Positions 12,947 through 14,365 of a stretch of DNA of 14,365 nt are shown here, in pieces. Made by a program: the position numbers and the translations under genes. Position 1 is the stretch's first letter. Each line of letters starts with the position of its first letter. This DNA comes from Palsa-870 sp039935415 (GTDB taxonomy: Bacteria > Chloroflexota > Dormibacteria > Dormibacterales > Dormibacteraceae), in contig JBDTKH010000039.1 of the NCBI GenBank assembly GCA_039935415.1, forward strand, positions 1-14,365. Direction: 5' to 3'. Under the pieces are notes generated by a model. The model was not told the origin of the DNA and ran no database searches. It saw nothing but the letters and a program-made list of their open reading frames with translations.

Positions 12947-13579
12947 GTGGGTCGGTTTACCGCCATCGTGGTATTGAGCGTGTTCGTCGTCGCTTGTCAG
13001 AGCCAGGCGCCGCCGGTCGCGAGCCCTGTGCCCAGTCCGTCGCCGCACGCCGCACCGACGCTGGCCATCCTCCAGTCGGGCGACGTTCCGGCCGGCTTGA
13101 ACGTGTGCCTGGGATCAGGCCCTATCGACGTCCACATCAGCAGCCTCGCGCACGCGGATGCGACGCTGGCGCAGCACGAGGCCGCCCAGTGGGAGCAGCT
13201 TCGCGGCGCCGGCGCGACAGGGGGAGCCATCTCGCTCTTCACCGCCAATGCCGCCGCATGCAACGCCGAGCTCGGCGCGACGAACAACATCAAGTCGATC
13301 ACCAGCGTCGTCGCGATCTTCGATGACCCGGGACAGGCGGACCGCGCATGGGAGTCCGGAGTCTTCGGCTTCACACCGCCCGCCGTCGGAGAGATCTTGC
13401 CGGGGATGACGCGTGGCTCGGACACGGGGCTCGGAATCAGCTCGTGGACCTACAGCCGCGCGCCGGTGCAGGTGGCCAGCTGGCACAAGTCCCTGTTCGT
13501 CGCGCTCGTCGTGGCCGGCAGCCTTGACGCGGCCACGTTCAAGGCCGCGACCGCAGCCGTCGATGCTCGCCTAAACTGA
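12947..13579 (+). CDS. Putative lipoprotein of unknown function
   Basis: This 210-residue protein starts with a lipoprotein signal peptide: MGR, a hydrophobic stretch (FTAIVVLSVF) and a lipobox VVAC with Cys17, which would be lipidated and anchor the protein outside the cytoplasmic membrane. A Pro/Ser/Ala-rich linker follows (about 21-40), then a soluble domain of about 165 residues with two Cys (C54 and C104) that could form a disulfide. No known domain was recognised. The GTG start lies 9 bases after TAAACT with no Shine-Dalgarno, so the mRNA is probably leaderless. The gene sits between two divergent tRNA-Arg genes, and its TGA stop overlaps the likely -10 of the second tRNA. Confidence 0.75.
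   Translation: MGRFTAIVVLSVFVVACQSQAPPVASPVPSPSPHAAPTLAILQSGDVPAGLNVCLGSGPIDVHISSLAHADATLAQHEAAQWEQLRGAGATGGAISLFTANAAACNAELGATNNIKSITSVVAIFDDPGQADRAWESGVFGFTPPAVGEILPGMTRGSDTGLGISSWTYSRAPVQVASWHKSLFVALVVAGSLDAATFKAATAAVDARLN
13572..13577 (+). promoter_or_regulatory. Putative -10 element (TAAACT) of tRNA-Arg(GCG)
   Basis: TAAACT overlaps the stop codon of the lipoprotein gene and ends 11 bases before the tRNA. It is identical to the lipoprotein gene's own -10 hexamer. Confidence 0.4.
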
Positions 13580-13588
13580 ACGACTCGC

Positions 13589-13664
13589 GCGCCTGTAGCT
13601 CACCGGATAGAGCGCTTGCCTGCGGAGCAAGAGGCAGCAAGTTCGATTCTTGCCAGGCGCACCA
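13589..13664 (+). tRNA. tRNA-Arg, anticodon GCG
   Basis: A complete 76-base cloverleaf folds: acceptor GCGCCTG/CAGGCGC, D stem GCTC/GAGC, anticodon stem CTTGC/GCAAG with loop CTGCGGA (anticodon GCG, G37), T stem GCAAG/CTTGC, discriminator A and an encoded CCA. It reads CGC and probably CGU. Bacteria normally use tRNA-Arg(ACG) with inosine for these codons. It differs from tRNA-Arg(CCG) at 12838 by 10 of 76 bases, mostly paired changes in the anticodon and T stems plus the C34-to-G change. The integrase gene follows its 3' end. Confidence 0.95.
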
Positions 13665-13687
13665 GGCCGCCCTAACTCGGGCGGTCT
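13665..13687 (+). terminator. Hairpin directly after tRNA-Arg(GCG)
   Basis: GGCCGCCC and GGGCGGTC pair with one G-T wobble around a TAACTC loop, right after the CCA end. There is no strong U-run, but the position fits a tRNA terminator. It would also lie at or next to any attachment site. Confidence 0.5.
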
Positions 13688-13747
13688 GTATTCGGCCGTG
13701 GCGCTTGCTACTCCTTAGCGCACCGTCCACGCGGCCTTAACGTCTGG

Positions 13748-13753
13748 TATGCT
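13748..13753 (+). promoter_or_regulatory. Putative -10 element (TATGCT) of the integrase gene
   Basis: TATGCT lies 67 bases before the GTG, which gives a normal leader of about 60 bases containing a Shine-Dalgarno, unlike the unit-head genes to the left. Confidence 0.35.
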
Positions 13754-13805
13754 CTGCACGAGTAAAGCGCCGCGAAATAGCACACCCGACGCAAATCACG
13801 CCACA

Positions 13806-13814
13806 GAGAGGAGG
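13806..13814 (+). promoter_or_regulatory. Strong Shine-Dalgarno of the integrase gene
   Basis: GAGAGGAGG ends 6 bases before the GTG at 13821. It fixes the start, and it stands out because most other unit-head genes here have no Shine-Dalgarno. Confidence 0.7.
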
Positions 13815-13820
13815 CCTATC

Positions 13821-14365
13821 GTGGCCAAGCCGTTGAAGATCGTGCAGCCGAAACCCAGCAGTGCCCTCGAGGCCCTGGTCCGCGACTACCTTGCCAATCA
13901 GCGGAGCCGTGGCCTGTCACCGCGCACCGCGGCGCTGACCGCCAACGTCCTCGAGCAGCAGTTCTTGCCCTGGACCGTCAAGGATGGCATCAGCGCCCCT
14001 GACCAACTCACGCAGCGCGTGCTCGATCGCTGGAGCTCGTACCTGCTCGAGGATCACCGCACCCCTACCGGCGGGCCGCTAGCGCGCGAATCGGTGAGGA
14101 CGTACCTGCGGACGCTGGGCTCATTCCTGCGCTGGGCGCAGGCTGAGGATGCCGTCGGCGCCAAGGTGAGGACACGCCAGCCCGTGCGCGAGCATCGACT
14201 ACTGGAAACCCTGACCCGCGAAGAGATCACTCGCATGGAGGACGCCGCCGACAGCCAGCGCGACAAGCTGATAATCCGGCTCCTGGCCGACACCGGCATT
14301 CGTCTCGGCGAGTTGCTCGGCCTGCGCTCGTCAGACCTGACCGAGCAGGGCCGCGAGCGCTACAT
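13821..14365 (+). CDS. Tyrosine recombinase/integrase, N-terminal part (cut by window edge)
   Basis: The frame is open from GTG at 13821 to the window end, giving 181 codons of a longer gene. Residues about 15-115 form the core-binding (SAM-like) domain typical of phage-type integrases and XerC/D: LVRDYLANQRSRGLSPRTAA, then LDRWSSYLL and RTYLRTLGSFLRWA. The catalytic domain begins near residue 132 (LETLTREEITRM) and reaches the first active-site motif, LADTGIRLGELLGL, with the catalytic Arg at residue 161. The later His-x-x-Arg and Tyr motifs would lie outside. By family it cuts and joins DNA at a short attachment site. It starts 157 bases beyond the 3' end of tRNA-Arg(GCG), a classical integration target, and is read away from it. 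Its strong Shine-Dalgarno differs from its neighbours, which fits transfer. Confidence 0.92.
   Translation, partial: MAKPLKIVQPKPSSALEALVRDYLANQRSRGLSPRTAALTANVLEQQFLPWTVKDGISAPDQLTQRVLDRWSSYLLEDHRTPTGGPLARESVRTYLRTLGSFLRWAQAEDAVGAKVRTRQPVREHRLLETLTREEITRMEDAADSQRDKLIIRLLADTGIRLGELLGLRSSDLTEQGRERY

Noticed and set aside
13539..13730. Minus-strand 63-residue frame with a WQESNLLPLAPQASALSG-like stretch
   Set aside because: It is the translated complement of the tRNA-Arg gene, a well-known false gene; the tRNA fold explains it.
1..14365. CRISPR arrays, insertion sequences, rRNA genes or riboswitches
   Set aside because: No spaced direct repeats, no transposase frame or terminal repeats, and no recognised rRNA or riboswitch sequence was seen.

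Overview
The window is GC-rich, gene-dense bacterial DNA. It holds about 16 protein genes, two tRNA-Arg genes and no gene-free stretch over 200 bases. Many transcription units start with GTG or TTG and have no Shine-Dalgarno sequence; instead a TANNNT hexamer lies 6-9 bases before the start codon, as expected for leaderless mRNAs. Together with a DUF2342-type zinc hydrolase, an HspR-like MerR regulator, an actinobacterial-style atypical SDR and a DSHCT helicase, this points to a high-GC lineage such as Chloroflexota/Dormibacterota or Actinomycetota. The exact phylum cannot be fixed from the sequence alone.

Layout. At 1-1068 is the C-terminal part of a Ski2-like DEAD/DEAH RNA helicase, followed by a REP-like hairpin repeat. 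At 1157-3023 an atypical extended SDR converges with, and overlaps, a classical SDR. At 3049-4583 a small deoxyribosyltransferase-like protein converges with a DUF2342 zinc hydrolase. At 4707-5300 an HspR-like MerR regulator precedes a 64-residue zinc-ribbon protein, both on the minus strand. At 5478-6032 is a MntP-like efflux pump. At 6061-8384 an enoyl-CoA hydratase-family protein is coupled to an acyl-CoA carboxylase carboxyltransferase, suggesting acyl-CoA or branched-chain amino-acid catabolism. A second copy of the REP-like repeat sits between this unit and a convergent minus-strand operon at 8454-10562: UbiE-like methyltransferase, UbiA-like membrane protein, hemolysin III/TrhA. At 10616-12184 are a GNAT acetyltransferase and a SAM methyltransferase.

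The right end is the most unusual part. A MOSC-domain gene (12207-12809) is interrupted by an in-frame TGA where a glycine beside the conserved Cys is expected. Two closely related tRNA-Arg genes (anticodons CCG and GCG) then point away from each other around a lipoprotein gene. The GCG anticodon is rare in bacteria. Just past the 3' end of the tRNA-Arg(GCG) a tyrosine recombinase begins, with a strong Shine-Dalgarno unlike most unit-head genes here, and runs off the window. This looks like the edge of an integrated element.

No clear multi-gene defence system or CRISPR array is visible. The strongest leads are the leaderless and divergent promoter architecture, the tRNA-Arg pair with the adjacent integrase, and the TGA-interrupted MOSC gene.
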